DNA from: Peptoniphilus_B koenoeneniae
Lineage (GTDB): Bacteria; Bacillota; Clostridia; Tissierellales; Peptoniphilaceae
Assembly: GCF_030812875.1 (NCBI RefSeq)
Contig: NZ_JAUSTN010000003.1
Coordinates: forward strand, 124,001 to 188,000
DNA: 64,000 bases
Reading direction: 5' to 3'
The translations under genes and the position numbers were made by a program. Within the stretch, counting starts at the first letter, position 1; every line of letters begins with the position of its first letter. Positions 8,026 to 17,176 of this stretch are shown here, one piece after another. The notes beneath the pieces are model-generated. The model saw only the letters and a program-made list of their open reading frames with translations, was not told the origin of the DNA and did not search any database.

Positions 8026-8325
8026 CACTATTTTTAAAATTTTTAAAAAAAATTTTTTTAAGTTTTTTTGCAAAAATCGCCTCAGGTATTCAAAATTGGC
8101 CCTTGCATTCCTTTGCAGAGATTTTCTTTTGTGAGCATGTAAACTGGTCCACATGTGTTGAGTGGGAGAAAAAAATAAATATTTTTTATAAATTATTTTT
8201 TTACGCTCTACGTGAAGCATTTTTAAAATTATATTTTAATTTTGAATTAACATTAATTTTAAATTATTTAAGAAATCCTTTCATTTTAAACAAACTTCTT
8301 ATTGCCACAACCCTTGAAAATCCTG

Positions 8326-8787
8326 TAGGGACCGGTTTACCGGTCCGCGTGTATAACGTGGGAAAACAAAACCTGCATTTGATTTAAAATTTATTTTAAA
8401 TTTACATTTTTATTTTATTTTATGTTTTTTCAATTTATATTTTTTCTACATTTTTTCTTTCTCTTTTTTTATTTTAAATATGTATCGCGAGGGGGACTAA
8501 TGGACTTGCGATTGTCCCTAACGTCCCCCTCGCACTCCCCATCCTTACCCCTCGAAACGCTTTTTAAAGGTGGAAAAGCTTACGCTTTTCTTTCCTATTG
8601 TTTCTGTGGAGGTTGAATCTGCATTTACTTTTTTTCATTTTTTTATTTTGTTTTAATAAATTCGCCTTACGGCGATCGGACCAATTGCAGATATTTGCAG
8701 CCAAATCAAAGATTTGGGCAAATAGTTGCATGAGACCTACCACGATTTTTTTACAAAAATCGGGTTAGGGCTTCAAATTGGTCCCTA
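8326..8787. repeat. Repeat unit with inverted ends, segment B and structured insert
   Basis: Left end TAGGGACC with hairpin GGACCGGT-TT-ACCGGTCC (8329-8346). The right end is CGGACCAATTG (8677-8687) ... CAAATTGGTCCCTA (8774-8787), where the hairpin loop is replaced by about 90 bases. The insert contains CCAAATC-AAA-GATTTGG and CGATTTTT/AAAAATCG stems. A second copy of the insert is at 60320-60429. Confidence 0.7.
8480..8617. repeat. Repeat segment B, copy 2
   Basis: Nearly identical to 4963-5100, including the GAGGGGGAC/GTCCCCCTC stem and the AAAAGC/GCTTTT hairpin. Confidence 0.8.
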
Positions 8788-8908
8788 CATTCTGTTGAAT
8801 GGGTTTTCTTTTGTGAAACCTGTTCGCATAAATTTACCCCACGTTTCTGCATGGATTCCATGTTTGGATAAAATTACAATAAATTTATTCGTTGGTTTTT
8901 GTGGGGCC

Positions 8909-8930
8909 TAGGGACCGGTTTACCGGTCCG
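8909..8930 (+). repeat. Single forward GGACC hairpin core
   Basis: GGACCGGT-TT-ACCGGTCC at 8912-8929, preceded by GGGGCC-TAGG. It has the same flanks as 60137-60158. Confidence 0.75.
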
Positions 8931-9032
8931 CGTGTATTGTGTGAGAGAACAAAATAAATATTTGATTTAAAATTTATTTTAAAATTTTTTATAAATTATT
9001 TTTTTACGCTCTACGTGAAGCATTTTTATTTT

Positions 9033-10328
9033 TTAATTTTCAAGCAGGGCTTTTATTACTATTAAGGAGAATATAAGGGTCAAGCCTTCTGATAAAACAC
9101 TGCTGAACCAAATGTATTGGGGATTTATTTTTGAGAGTAAAAATAGGGCAAGGCCTATCATGACAAAGGATCTCAGGATATTTATTATTATGGAGTTGTT
9201 TGGTTTTAACATGGATGCTGAAAAACCAGATATTATTATGTTGTACCCTATTAATAAATATGAAAAGCTGTATTTTGCCATTGCTCCTTTGGAGTATATT
9301 ATTTGTTCTAAGTCTCCTTTTAAGAATACTGAAAATATATTTTGGCTGAAGTAGTTTATGAGTCCGAAACTTATAAGGCTTACGCTTATGGTTGAAATGA
9401 GTGCATATTTAAAGATTGTTCTTGCTTCTTTCAGTTTATTTTTTCCGTAATAGTAGCTTACCAGAGGACTCATTCCTTGGGATATTCCTGCATAAAAAAC
9501 TGCTACCATTTGTGTTACATAGGATATTACTGTAAAGGTTGATAGGGCTCTTTCGCCTAAATAGTTTATTATGAAGTGATTGTATAAAAATATTATTGCT
9601 CCTCCGCCTATTTCTGCTATACAGCTTCCTATGCCTAAGTGGACTATTCTTTTTAAGATATTTCCATGAAATTTAAAGGTTCTAAATTTTAAATTTGATT
9701 TTTTTCCTAAAAAATGCACTAAGAATATTAATGTTGCTAATAGTTGTGATATGCCTGTTGCTATTGCAGCTCCTTTTATTCCGTAATTATAGACTGCTAC
9801 AAATAAATAATCTAAAAAAATGTTTGTCAGAGCTGATATTGCTACTACTATTATTGAAAGATAGGGATATCCGTCTATTTTTACAAGGACTTCAAGGTTG
9901 TAGGAAATTATAAAGAAGGGGCTAAAAATCATTATTATTCCAAGGTAGTTTTCTACAAGTCCTATTAGATCCTCTCTTGCTCCTAGTAGTATTGCTATTT
10001 TGTCCATGTTTAGAAAGGATGTTATGCCTAATATTAAAGAAAATATTGTAAGGCTTAGGACTGATTGGGTAAATACTCTTGATGCTTCTTCTTTGTTCCC
10101 TCTTCCTAATAAAACTCCGCACATTGTTTGGGTACCTATGGCAAAAACTACTGATATGCCAAATAAAATACTTATAAAGGGCAGGGATATGTTTACTGCT
10201 CCCAGTGCTGTTTCAGATACGTAGTTTGCAACAAAAAATCCGTCCACCATGGTGTATATTGCAAATATCGTTTGTGCTAATACTGATGGTATTACATATT
10301 TAAAAAATTTTTTTCCTTGTTCACTAAT
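9033..10328 (-). CDS. MATE-family multidrug efflux transporter (probable ATT start)
   Basis: The protein has about 12 membrane segments and the MATE repeat layout. The first ATG (10250) begins at MVDGFF, which is inside the first helix. The frame continues upstream as SEQGKKFFKYVIPSVLAQ, a typical MATE N-terminus. No ATG, GTG or TTG lies in frame there. An ATT at 10328 is 7 bases after GGAGG (10340-10336) and is the best candidate start, giving 431 residues; a one-base error in the A7 run near 10308-10314 would instead put a GTG (10324) in frame. Such proteins export cationic drugs or metabolites using Na+ or H+. It lies directly after the terminator-like hairpin of the CNNM gene, with no room for a separate promoter. 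Confidence 0.85.
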   Translation of the reverse strand: MSEQGKKFFKYVIPSVLAQTIFAIYTMVDGFFVANYVSETALGAVNISLPFISILFGISVVFAIGTQTMCGVLLGRGNKEEASRVFTQSVLSLTIFSLILGITSFLNMDKIAILLGAREDLIGLVENYLGIIMIFSPFFIISYNLEVLVKIDGYPYLSIIVVAISALTNIFLDYLFVAVYNYGIKGAAIATGISQLLATLIFLVHFLGKKSNLKFRTFKFHGNILKRIVHLGIGSCIAEIGGGAIIFLYNHFIINYLGERALSTFTVISYVTQMVAVFYAGISQGMSPLVSYYYGKNKLKEARTIFKYALISTISVSLISFGLINYFSQNIFSVFLKGDLEQIIYSKGAMAKYSFSYLLIGYNIIISGFSASMLKPNNSIIINILRSFVMIGLALFLLSKINPQYIWFSSVLSEGLTLIFSLIVIKALLEN

Positions 10329-10340
10329 AATAAAACCTCC

Positions 10341-10374
10341 TAAAAAATAAGGCTCTAATTTTAAAAATTAGAGC
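10341..10374 (-). terminator. Terminator/attenuator-like hairpin between the CNNM and MATE genes
   Basis: GCTCTAATTTT (10352-10362) pairs with AAAATTAGAGC (10364-10374), followed on the minus strand by TTATTTTTTA. It ends only a few bases before the GGAGG of the MATE gene. Confidence 0.7.
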
Positions 10375-10393
10375 TTATTTTACTTTAATATTT

Positions 10394-11740
10394 TTATTTT
10401 TCTTCTTCTTTTTCTAAATAGTCAGAGTTAAAAATTTCAAGTTTTACTTTTTCAATTCTCTTGTCTTTTGCGCTAAGTTCAGTAAGTTTTAATTGATCTT
10501 TATATAAAACGGAGTGGTTTATTTTATCTCCTTGGCTTGGAATAAAGCCTAAAAGCTCTACCATAAGACCTGATATGGTCTCGTGATTTTCACTATATAA
10601 TTTTGTATTTAATTCGTCGTTAATGTCATCAAGATTCATACGGCCGTCTATTATAAAGGTGTCTTTTGAAATCTTTTCAATCTTCGGCTCGTTTTTATCA
10701 TACTCGTCTTCTATCTCTCCAACTATTTCTTCGACTATATCTTCTACTGTTACCATTCCAGAAAAACCACCGTACTCATCTATTAATATGGCAACATAAT
10801 TTTTGCTTGCCTGCAATTCTTTTAAAAGTTGGTCGATTTTTTTTGTTTCCGGAACAAAGTAGGGTTCTTTTAAAATATTATCTAAGGATATATCTTTATA
10901 GTTTCTCTTTGTATATTCTGCAAATAAATCTTTAATGTACAAAGTTCCTACTATGTTATCAGTATTTTCTTTATATACCGGCATTCTGGAAAAGCCTTTT
11001 TCCAGGATTTCCTTTATCATTTCTTTATTAAATTCATCATAGTCAATCATATAGATGTTTGTTCTTGGAGTCATGATTTCATAGGCTAATCTGTCGTCAA
11101 ATTCCATTATGTTGACTATCATTTCTTCTCCGGCACTGTTTATTACACCCTGCTCTTGAGAAACTTTTATATAACTTTTAAGTTCTTCTTCGGATATTTT
11201 TTCTTCCACATCTTCAGAATATTTGCCAAGAAGTTTTAAAACCAAACTTGTGGCAAGAGATGTGAGTTTTACAAAAGGAAAAGTCAATTTTGTAAAGATT
11301 TCTATTGTTCCTGCTGAAAAAAGTGCTACTTTTTCCGAATTTTGAAGAGCTATTCTCTTTGGAACAAGCTCACCAAACACAAGGGTTATAAAGGATAGGA
11401 TAAAGGTTACTAAAATAAGTGCTATAGTATGGCCATACATTATCCCAAAAGCTAAAAATCTTTGTCCCAAAGCACGAGAAACTGTTGTCGCTGCACTTGC
11501 TGATGAGAAAAATCCCGCAAGTGTGATTCCCACTTGTATTGTTGATAAAAATCTGGTTTGATCTTTCGTAATGTTTAAAAGTTTTTTTGCTTTTTCATTG
11601 CCTTCTTCAGCCAAAGTTTGTATTTTTGTTTTATTGCAAGATACTATTGCAAGCTCTGCTGAGGCAAAAAAAGCGTTTATAAGTGTTAAAACTATTATTA
11701 TTAAAAACTGCGGTATTAACCCAGCACCGCCGTCGTCCAT
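10394..11740 (-). CDS. CNNM/CorC (HlyC)-family transporter with DUF21, CBS pair and CorC_HlyC domain
   Basis: The 448-residue protein has an N-terminal DUF21 membrane domain (about 1-190; four hydrophobic stretches, LVFGELVPKRIAL motif), two CBS domains (about 205-330; MTPRTNIYMI, then ILIDEYGGFSGMVTVEDIVEEIVGE) and a C-terminal CorC_HlyC domain (about 350-430). The family is linked to magnesium efflux or export and binds nucleotides through its CBS pair. ATG follows a GGGGG site. An extended -10 element (11764-11772) lies upstream. The MATE gene follows after a terminator-like hairpin. Confidence 0.9.
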   Translation of the reverse strand: MDDGGAGLIPQFLIIIVLTLINAFFASAELAIVSCNKTKIQTLAEEGNEKAKKLLNITKDQTRFLSTIQVGITLAGFFSSASAATTVSRALGQRFLAFGIMYGHTIALILVTFILSFITLVFGELVPKRIALQNSEKVALFSAGTIEIFTKLTFPFVKLTSLATSLVLKLLGKYSEDVEEKISEEELKSYIKVSQEQGVINSAGEEMIVNIMEFDDRLAYEIMTPRTNIYMIDYDEFNKEMIKEILEKGFSRMPVYKENTDNIVGTLYIKDLFAEYTKRNYKDISLDNILKEPYFVPETKKIDQLLKELQASKNYVAILIDEYGGFSGMVTVEDIVEEIVGEIEDEYDKNEPKIEKISKDTFIIDGRMNLDDINDELNTKLYSENHETISGLMVELLGFIPSQGDKINHSVLYKDQLKLTELSAKDKRIEKVKLEIFNSDYLEKEEEK

Positions 11741-11763
11741 ATAATTCCCCCTAACATTTAAAT

Positions 11764-11772
11764 ATTATATCA
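11764..11772 (-). promoter_or_regulatory. Extended -10 element upstream of the CNNM gene
   Basis: TGATATAAT on the minus strand is a perfect extended -10. No clear -35 is seen. Confidence 0.5.
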
Positions 11773-11883
11773 AGAATTTAAGCATATTGCCATAATGCTG
11801 TAAGTTTATCCTGTTAATTTTTTATGATAAAATAAATGTGTATTTATATTAAATAGAATAAAATTTTAAAATAAGGAGTTCTT

Positions 11884-12477
11884 ATGAAAACAAAGAAAAA
11901 ATTTATTATAGTAATTGTTATTCTTTTGCTTATAGGAGTTTTTTTCGGTGGTTATAAACTTGGCTCTGAAAAAAAAGAACCTAAGATAAGTGAAAGTCTA
12001 CTTAAAAACAGACTGGAAAGGGCAAGCCAACTTATAAGCCTTGATTATATTTACACAAATATGAGTGAATACAGCGATGTAAATTATTTTTACGGTTGGG
12101 AAGTTCCATTTACTGAAAAAAAGTTTATTATTTCCTACAACGGCTCAATTAAATCGGGAGTTGATTTAAAACAAATGAACATTTCTATTTCCGGCGACAC
12201 TATTGATATAAAACTCCCTCCGGCTAAAATTCTTGCCCATGAAATAGATGAAAATTCTATAAAAATATTCAATGAAAAAAATTCGATTTTTAATCCTCTA
12301 AAGGTTGATGATATGAAAGATTTTACTATTGATCAAAAGGAAAAAGTTGAAAAAGATGCGATAAAAAAAGGCCTTCTTGACCAAGCTTTTACCAAAGCTC
12401 AAGAATCAATTATGGAAATTTTAAGTATTGACAAGATCAACGAAAAATATAAAATTAATATTAATAAATTAAATTAG
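11884..12477 (+). CDS. DUF4230 family membrane-anchored protein
   Basis: The 197-residue protein has an N-terminal hydrophobic anchor (about residues 7-24, rich in I/V/L) and an extracytoplasmic remainder. The central region (LISLDYIYTNMSEYSD, then IDIKLPPAKILAHEID) fits DUF4230, a family of unknown function. ATG follows AAGGAG. It lies 19 bases before ald and may be in the same transcript, but I cannot connect its role to alanine metabolism. Confidence 0.8.
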   Translation: MKTKKKFIIVIVILLLIGVFFGGYKLGSEKKEPKISESLLKNRLERASQLISLDYIYTNMSEYSDVNYFYGWEVPFTEKKFIISYNGSIKSGVDLKQMNISISGDTIDIKLPPAKILAHEIDENSIKIFNEKNSIFNPLKVDDMKDFTIDQKEKVEKDAIKKGLLDQAFTKAQESIMEILSIDKINEKYKININKLN

Positions 12478-12496
12478 TCTTTATGGGAGGAAGAAA

Positions 12497-13606
12497 ATGA
12501 TTATAGGAATACCCAAGGAAAATAAGGACACTGAAGCAAGAGTTGCTGCTACTGTTTCTTGTGTTAGAAATTTTACTGAACAAGGACATACTGTTCTTGT
12601 TGAAAAAAATGCAGGTTTACAATCGGGTTTTACCGATGAGGAATATAAAAATGCCGGCGCCCAAATAGTTTCTCACGAAGAAGTTTGGACAAAATCTCAA
12701 ATGATTTATAAGGTTAAGGAACCTCAAGAATGTGATTATAAATATTTAAGAGAAGGCCTTATAATTTTTGCCTACTTGCATTTAGCTGCAAATGAAAAAT
12801 TATTTAGAGAACTTGTTGAAAAAAAATGTATAGGCATTGCTTTTGAAACTGTAGAAAAAGATGGAAAACTTCCTCTTTTAAAACCTATGAGTGAAATTGC
12901 AGGACGACTTGCCCTAGTTGTTGGTGGCTATTATCTTGCAAATTTAAAAGACGGTAAAGGAATGTTAATAGACGGAGTGCCTGGAGTAAAACCTGCAAAT
13001 GTTGTAATAATAGGAACAGGAACTGTAGGAACTGCAGCAGCTAAAGTTGCCGTAGGTATGGGTGCAAGAGTTACTGTAATCGGCAGAAATACAGAAAGAC
13101 TTGGACAACTTATTGATATTTTTGGAAACTCAATTGAAACCCTATATTCAAACGAATACAACATTGCAGAAGCTGTAAAAAGTGCAGACCTGGTAATTTC
13201 AACAGTTTTAATTACAGGAGCCCTTGCTCCAAAACTTGTAACTGAAGAAATGGTAAAATCCATGGGAAAAGGTTCCGTTATAGTTGACGTTTCCATAGAC
13301 CAAGGCGGTTCCATAGAAACAACTGCAAATCATCCAACAACTCATTCAAATCCTGTTTTTGAAAAATATGGAGTTATCCACTATGCAGTTGCAAATATAC
13401 CAGGCTCAGTTCCTAAGACCTCCACACAGGCCCTTTCTAATGCAACCTCATATTATGCCCTTAAAATTGCAAATGAAGGCTGGAGAGAGGCTATAAAAGG
13501 CTGTGAAGAATTAAAAAAAGGAGTTAACATGGCGGAAGGTTATGTAACTTTCAAAGCTCTTGCAGATGAATATAAACTTCCCTATACAGATGCTTTAAAT
13601 ATTTAA
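12497..13606 (+). CDS. ald: Alanine dehydrogenase
   Basis: The 369-residue protein has full family length. It reversibly oxidises L-alanine with NAD+ to pyruvate and ammonia. It shows the MIIGIPKE start, VKEPQ (substrate lysine near residue 75), YLHLAA (active histidine near 96) and the Rossmann motif VIIGTGTVGTAAAKVAVGMGA near residue 170, with DVSIDQGGSIETT and HYAVANIPGSVPKTST downstream. ATG follows GGGAGGA. It probably feeds pyruvate into fermentation and ends at a strong bidirectional terminator. Confidence 0.97.
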   Translation: MIIGIPKENKDTEARVAATVSCVRNFTEQGHTVLVEKNAGLQSGFTDEEYKNAGAQIVSHEEVWTKSQMIYKVKEPQECDYKYLREGLIIFAYLHLAANEKLFRELVEKKCIGIAFETVEKDGKLPLLKPMSEIAGRLALVVGGYYLANLKDGKGMLIDGVPGVKPANVVIIGTGTVGTAAAKVAVGMGARVTVIGRNTERLGQLIDIFGNSIETLYSNEYNIAEAVKSADLVISTVLITGALAPKLVTEEMVKSMGKGSVIVDVSIDQGGSIETTANHPTTHSNPVFEKYGVIHYAVANIPGSVPKTSTQALSNATSYYALKIANEGWREAIKGCEELKKGVNMAEGYVTFKALADEYKLPYTDALNI

Positions 13607-13617
13607 TTTTAAACATT

Positions 13618-13650
13618 AAAAAAGCTCTAATTTAAATTAGAGCTTTTTTT
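13618..13650 (+). terminator. Bidirectional terminator between ald and the YheO-type regulator
   Basis: GCTCTAATTT/AAATTAGAGC (13624-13643) is flanked by A7 and T7 runs, so it can serve both converging genes. The stem sequence resembles the hairpin at 10352-10374. Confidence 0.85.
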
Positions 13651-14314
13651 ATTTTTTTATACTTCTTAAATGCAAGTAAACTGTATTTTTTGAAATGTGA
13701 AGAATTTTCGAGACTTTTATTACAGAATCTTTAAGATTGAAAATTCCTTTTTCATTTAATCTCAATATTATTTCCTTATTTACATTTGTACTGCTTATTT
13801 GAGGATTTTTTTCTACTTCCAATTTTGCATCATTTATTGCACTTATTATTACATCATCTATCTCTGAAACAAAACTCTCCGTATGTCCTGGCCCATCATC
13901 TTGATTATAAAAATATGGATTTAAAAATTCCATTACAGATGTGTCCATATAAAAGTTTATACACAAAAGACCTATTAATTTATTTTCAGATCCTTTAATT
14001 GCTATTGTTGTTGATTTAAGCCTTCTTCCACTTTTATCTTTATTGAAATAAGAAATATAATTTAAACTTTTATCCGTTTCAAATTTTGTCAACATTGATA
14101 AGGCTAAATTTGTTATTGGAGATCCTACTTCTCTGTTTGTATAAAATCCATTTATTATTTTTATTACAGAATTATCCAAGTCATCTAAACTATGAAGAAC
14201 AAATTCAAATCCGTTCCCCAAGTAGTCTGATAAGCCTTCTAATACGGTTTTATAGGAATCTAATATTTCCTTGTCTTTTGCGTTAAGTTTAATTCTTTTT
14301 GTAAATTCAATCAT
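13649..14314 (-). CDS. YheO/DauR-type regulator (PAS-like domain plus HTH)
   Basis: The 221-residue protein has an N-terminal YheO-like PAS domain (about 15-130; VLEGLSDYLGNGFEFVLHSL, then GSPITNLALSML and KSTTIAIKGSENKLIGLLCIN) and a C-terminal helix-turn-helix (about 175-221; DSVIKVSKILHISKNTVYLHLRS). DauR, a relative, controls D-arginine catabolism. It is the last gene of an aminotransferase-NhaC-regulator operon and overlaps the transporter gene by 4 bases. It probably senses the amino acid handled by this cluster. Confidence 0.85.
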   Translation of the reverse strand: MIEFTKRIKLNAKDKEILDSYKTVLEGLSDYLGNGFEFVLHSLDDLDNSVIKIINGFYTNREVGSPITNLALSMLTKFETDKSLNYISYFNKDKSGRRLKSTTIAIKGSENKLIGLLCINFYMDTSVMEFLNPYFYNQDDGPGHTESFVSEIDDVIISAINDAKLEVEKNPQISSTNVNKEIILRLNEKGIFNLKDSVIKVSKILHISKNTVYLHLRSIKK

Positions 14315-15741
14315 TTTATTTCTTCTTTTGTTTCAAATTTTCTATCCCAGCCTGTCAATATTGATGCCATTAATACTAAAAACATGACCATTGGATAAAA
14401 ACATCCTAAAAATATTTGACTTGCTGAAATTGATGGAATAAAAGAATATTCACTTTGTAAAGGCATAATTACAGATATGGAAATAAATATAAAGGCACTT
14501 ATAAATGGAGTTATTGCAGGAAAGGAATTTGCAAAGCATGATAATATATTTGCTCTTCTGTAAGGATGCAAATCATGCTTTTTGCCAATAGCATCGGCAA
14601 CAGGTCCAAAGGTAAGCACTGATGCACTGGTAACTCCTCCTAAGAATAAGGTTGTTATCATAGAACCTAGGGCTATTAATATTTCAGTTCCTCTTGGTGT
14701 TTTTGCCATATTGCTATTTAAGAAAAAGCCTATTATTTTATCTAAGGCACCGCTATCTTCCATAACTCCCATAATTCCAAAGAGAGAAATACAGAAAAGG
14801 CATATTCCAACCATTCCGTTAAAACCATTATATAAAAATCCTACTGGTTGGCCTTCTGAAATTGAAAATATTTCATTTGCTGTAAATGCTCCTGTCAAAA
14901 GTCCTATTAATATACCGCTTATCAGTCCTCCAGTTATTGCTTTAAATATATCGCTTGTTTTTATGGATATTATTAATAGAACAACAACTGGTATAAGCAT
15001 CCACAAACCTTTTGCATTCATAGAAGCCATCATATCATGACCTATACTATTTATTTCTGTTTTGCTTCCTCCAAAAATTGCAAACAATACAAGAGCTATA
15101 GCTCCTGATATTAAGGCATATTTTAATCTGTAAGCTACAGTTCCTCCAATATCAGCTGTTTCTTCTTTATATTTATAAGTTTGTGTTCCCGTTGATGCAA
15201 TGGTAACATCAGAAATTGGTGCAAGGTTATCTCCAAAAACTGCTCCTGATAGAATTGCCCCTGCTAAAACTCCTGGGTTTGATCCTAAAGCAATTCCTGC
15301 AGGATATAAAATTGGATATGCTGTAAATAAAGTTCCTATTGATGAACCAGTTGCTGCTGTAATTAAACATGTTGTAAGAAAAGTAAAAGCTGTAAATAAA
15401 CCACCATACAATCCAACTTTATCAGCTAACCATAAAAATCCTTGAGATACTCCACTTACTGCCATAAGTTTTGTAAACATACCTATTAATAAAAGGACAA
15501 CTATTATTGAAATTGAAGATGATTTCCCTATACCTTCTACTACAGAATTCCAGTATTGACTGTAAGTTTTTGTAAATAAAGCTCCAACTAAAAGCCCTAA
15601 AAAACCTCCAACTGCCAAAGCATTCATGTCAAAACTTTTGAAAACTATAAAAAAAAGTATACAAGTTATAAGGAATATTGCCATTGGCAATAAAGACATT
15701 GCCCAGCCAAAATGAAATGTAATTTTATTTTTTTCTTTCAT
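14311..15741 (-). CDS. NhaC-family Na+/H+ antiporter-type transporter
   Basis: The 476-residue polytopic membrane protein shows NhaC-family signatures: ATGSSIGTLFTAYPILYPAG and GAVFGDNLAPISDVTIAS. Substrate exchange, not only sodium/proton exchange, is possible for this family. It sits between an aminotransferase (15756-16979, 14-base gap) and the regulator gene (4-base overlap), so it may import the amino acid or export the keto product. It is distinct from the NhaC protein at 1049-2368. Confidence 0.87.
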   Translation of the reverse strand: MKEKNKITFHFGWAMSLLPMAIFLITCILFFIVFKSFDMNALAVGGFLGLLVGALFTKTYSQYWNSVVEGIGKSSSISIIVVLLLIGMFTKLMAVSGVSQGFLWLADKVGLYGGLFTAFTFLTTCLITAATGSSIGTLFTAYPILYPAGIALGSNPGVLAGAILSGAVFGDNLAPISDVTIASTGTQTYKYKEETADIGGTVAYRLKYALISGAIALVLFAIFGGSKTEINSIGHDMMASMNAKGLWMLIPVVVLLIISIKTSDIFKAITGGLISGILIGLLTGAFTANEIFSISEGQPVGFLYNGFNGMVGICLFCISLFGIMGVMEDSGALDKIIGFFLNSNMAKTPRGTEILIALGSMITTLFLGGVTSASVLTFGPVADAIGKKHDLHPYRRANILSCFANSFPAITPFISAFIFISISVIMPLQSEYSFIPSISASQIFLGCFYPMVMFLVLMASILTGWDRKFETKEEIK

Positions 15742-15755
15742 AATTACCTCTTATT

Positions 15756-16979
15756 TTATTTAATTCCTTTTTCTTCAGCTAATTTAGTCAAAGCTGTTTT
15801 CATTCTCTCTAAAGCTTCTAATAATTTATTTTCATCTTTGTAAGCTCCGTGAATTATTCTTAAATGTCCTTCTCCCATTTTTCCGTAAGGAGTACCTTCA
15901 TTTACAACAACATTTGCATTTTCTATAAGATATTGATTTACTTCTGCAGAGCTTCCAAGTTTTGAAATATTAACCCATGACATAAAACTACTTTCAGGCA
16001 TTGCCATTGTAACTCCCGGAATACTGTTCATTATTTCATAAACTTTTTTTCTTCTACTTTCAAAAATTTTATTGTATTCAGCAACAAAACTATTGTCTTT
16101 TAAAGCTGCTATGGCTCCCGCTTGAGCTGCAGTGTTTGTAGCACCTATAACATTTACTGCACATCCGAAGTAAACATCCATTATTTTGTCATCTGCAACA
16201 ATATAACCTACTCTATATCCACTTAAAGCCATGCCCTTTGAAATTGAAAAAACTGATACTGTTCTTTCCCACATTCCTGGTAAACTTGCAATGGTCACAA
16301 ATTCAATTCCATCATAGACACTATCTTCAAAAGCTTGGTCACAAACAACAATCAAATCATGCTTTATTGCAACTTCAGCTATAATTTCCAAGCTTTTTCT
16401 TCTCAAAACTGTTGTAGTTGGATTTATAGGGTTTGTCAAAATAATTAGTTTAGTTTTATCTGAAATCTTTTCTTCAAGAGCTTCTTTTGAAACTTGATAA
16501 TTTTTACTTTCATCTAATTCTACTGTAACTGTCTTTCCGCCTAATAATTCGGGATCTAAAAAATTGTTTGGATAACTTGGATCTAAAACTATAACTTCGT
16601 CTCCTGGTTCAACAAAAGGCATCATGGCAAAAAATAAACCTGAATCGGAACCCGGTGTAATTAAAATATTCCTTGCTGGATCTACATCTAATTTGTTAAA
16701 TTTTTTAAGTTTTTGACTAATAAGCTCTTTTAATTCATCATTTCCTATTGGTTTTGTATAGTGAGCTCCTGTTCCTTTTTTTATTTCAGCAATGGTTGCT
16801 TCCTTAACGTGTTCAGGTATACATGGGTCTGGTGCAAATGGATCTGCCCAACACATAAGTGCCGCTCCCTTTGCAGCTAATTCGTCTAAAGCAGTTCCAA
16901 CATCAGCTTTTGTTACTTTTTCAAATAGTCCACCTTTTATTCCTCTAAAGGCAGGTGACATTTTTTCTCTTATATTCAT
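15756..16979 (-). CDS. Class I/II PLP-dependent aminotransferase
   Basis: The 407-residue fold-type I enzyme shows GAHYTKPIGNDELKELI, ITPGSDSGLFFAMM, DPSYPNNF, LTNPINPTTTVL, VCDQAFEDSVYDG, and the PLP lysine in SISKGMALSGYRVGY. Its closest general resemblance is to aspartate/aromatic-type aminotransferases; the substrate cannot be fixed from sequence. ATG follows AGGAGGG. It is first in the operon with the NhaC transporter and YheO-type regulator, under a promoter at 17029-17057. Confidence 0.88.
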   Translation of the reverse strand: MNIREKMSPAFRGIKGGLFEKVTKADVGTALDELAAKGAALMCWADPFAPDPCIPEHVKEATIAEIKKGTGAHYTKPIGNDELKELISQKLKKFNKLDVDPARNILITPGSDSGLFFAMMPFVEPGDEVIVLDPSYPNNFLDPELLGGKTVTVELDESKNYQVSKEALEEKISDKTKLIILTNPINPTTTVLRRKSLEIIAEVAIKHDLIVVCDQAFEDSVYDGIEFVTIASLPGMWERTVSVFSISKGMALSGYRVGYIVADDKIMDVYFGCAVNVIGATNTAAQAGAIAALKDNSFVAEYNKIFESRRKKVYEIMNSIPGVTMAMPESSFMSWVNISKLGSSAEVNQYLIENANVVVNEGTPYGKMGEGHLRIIHGAYKDENKLLEALERMKTALTKLAEEKGIK

Positions 16980-17028
16980 AATTCCCTCCTATTAAAATAT
17001 TGTCTGATTTAATCTTTCTTTAAGGAGA

Positions 17029-17057
17029 ATTATAACACTAAAATATTTTTTATTCAA
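17029..17057 (-). promoter_or_regulatory. Promoter of the aminotransferase-NhaC-YheO operon
   Basis: TTGAAT (17057-17052), 17-bp spacer, TATAAT (17034-17029), preceded by TGT, which makes an extended -10. Confidence 0.7.
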
Positions 17058-17176
17058 TAGTCTATTTTTCATTCTCGTTAATATTTTTCATTTAATTAAT
17101 AACTTTTTATATACCCTTAAAATAAATTCATTTTTAAAATTAAATTATTTTTTATATAATTGAAAAGAGGTGGAAA

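Larger units (their letters stand above)
8142..9030. repeat. Mosaic intergenic repeat locus 2
   Basis: About 890 bases without a supported gene. The order of blocks parallels locus 4: A segment (8202-8405), forward hairpin core (8326-8347), B segment (8480-8617), a reverse core that carries a roughly 90-base structured insert (8677-8787), a linker with CCCCAC...GTGGGG arms, and another forward core (8909-8930) followed by ACGCTCTACGTGAAGC. Open frames here are by-products of the repeats. Confidence 0.85.

Noticed and set aside
7998..8387. 129-residue plus-strand open frame over the T-box promoter and repeat A
   Set aside because: It crosses a promoter and a repeat boundary, has an odd composition (F/K/L rich) and no ribosome site.
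12931..13314. 127-residue minus-strand frame inside ald
   Set aside because: Antisense shadow of a well-conserved enzyme gene.
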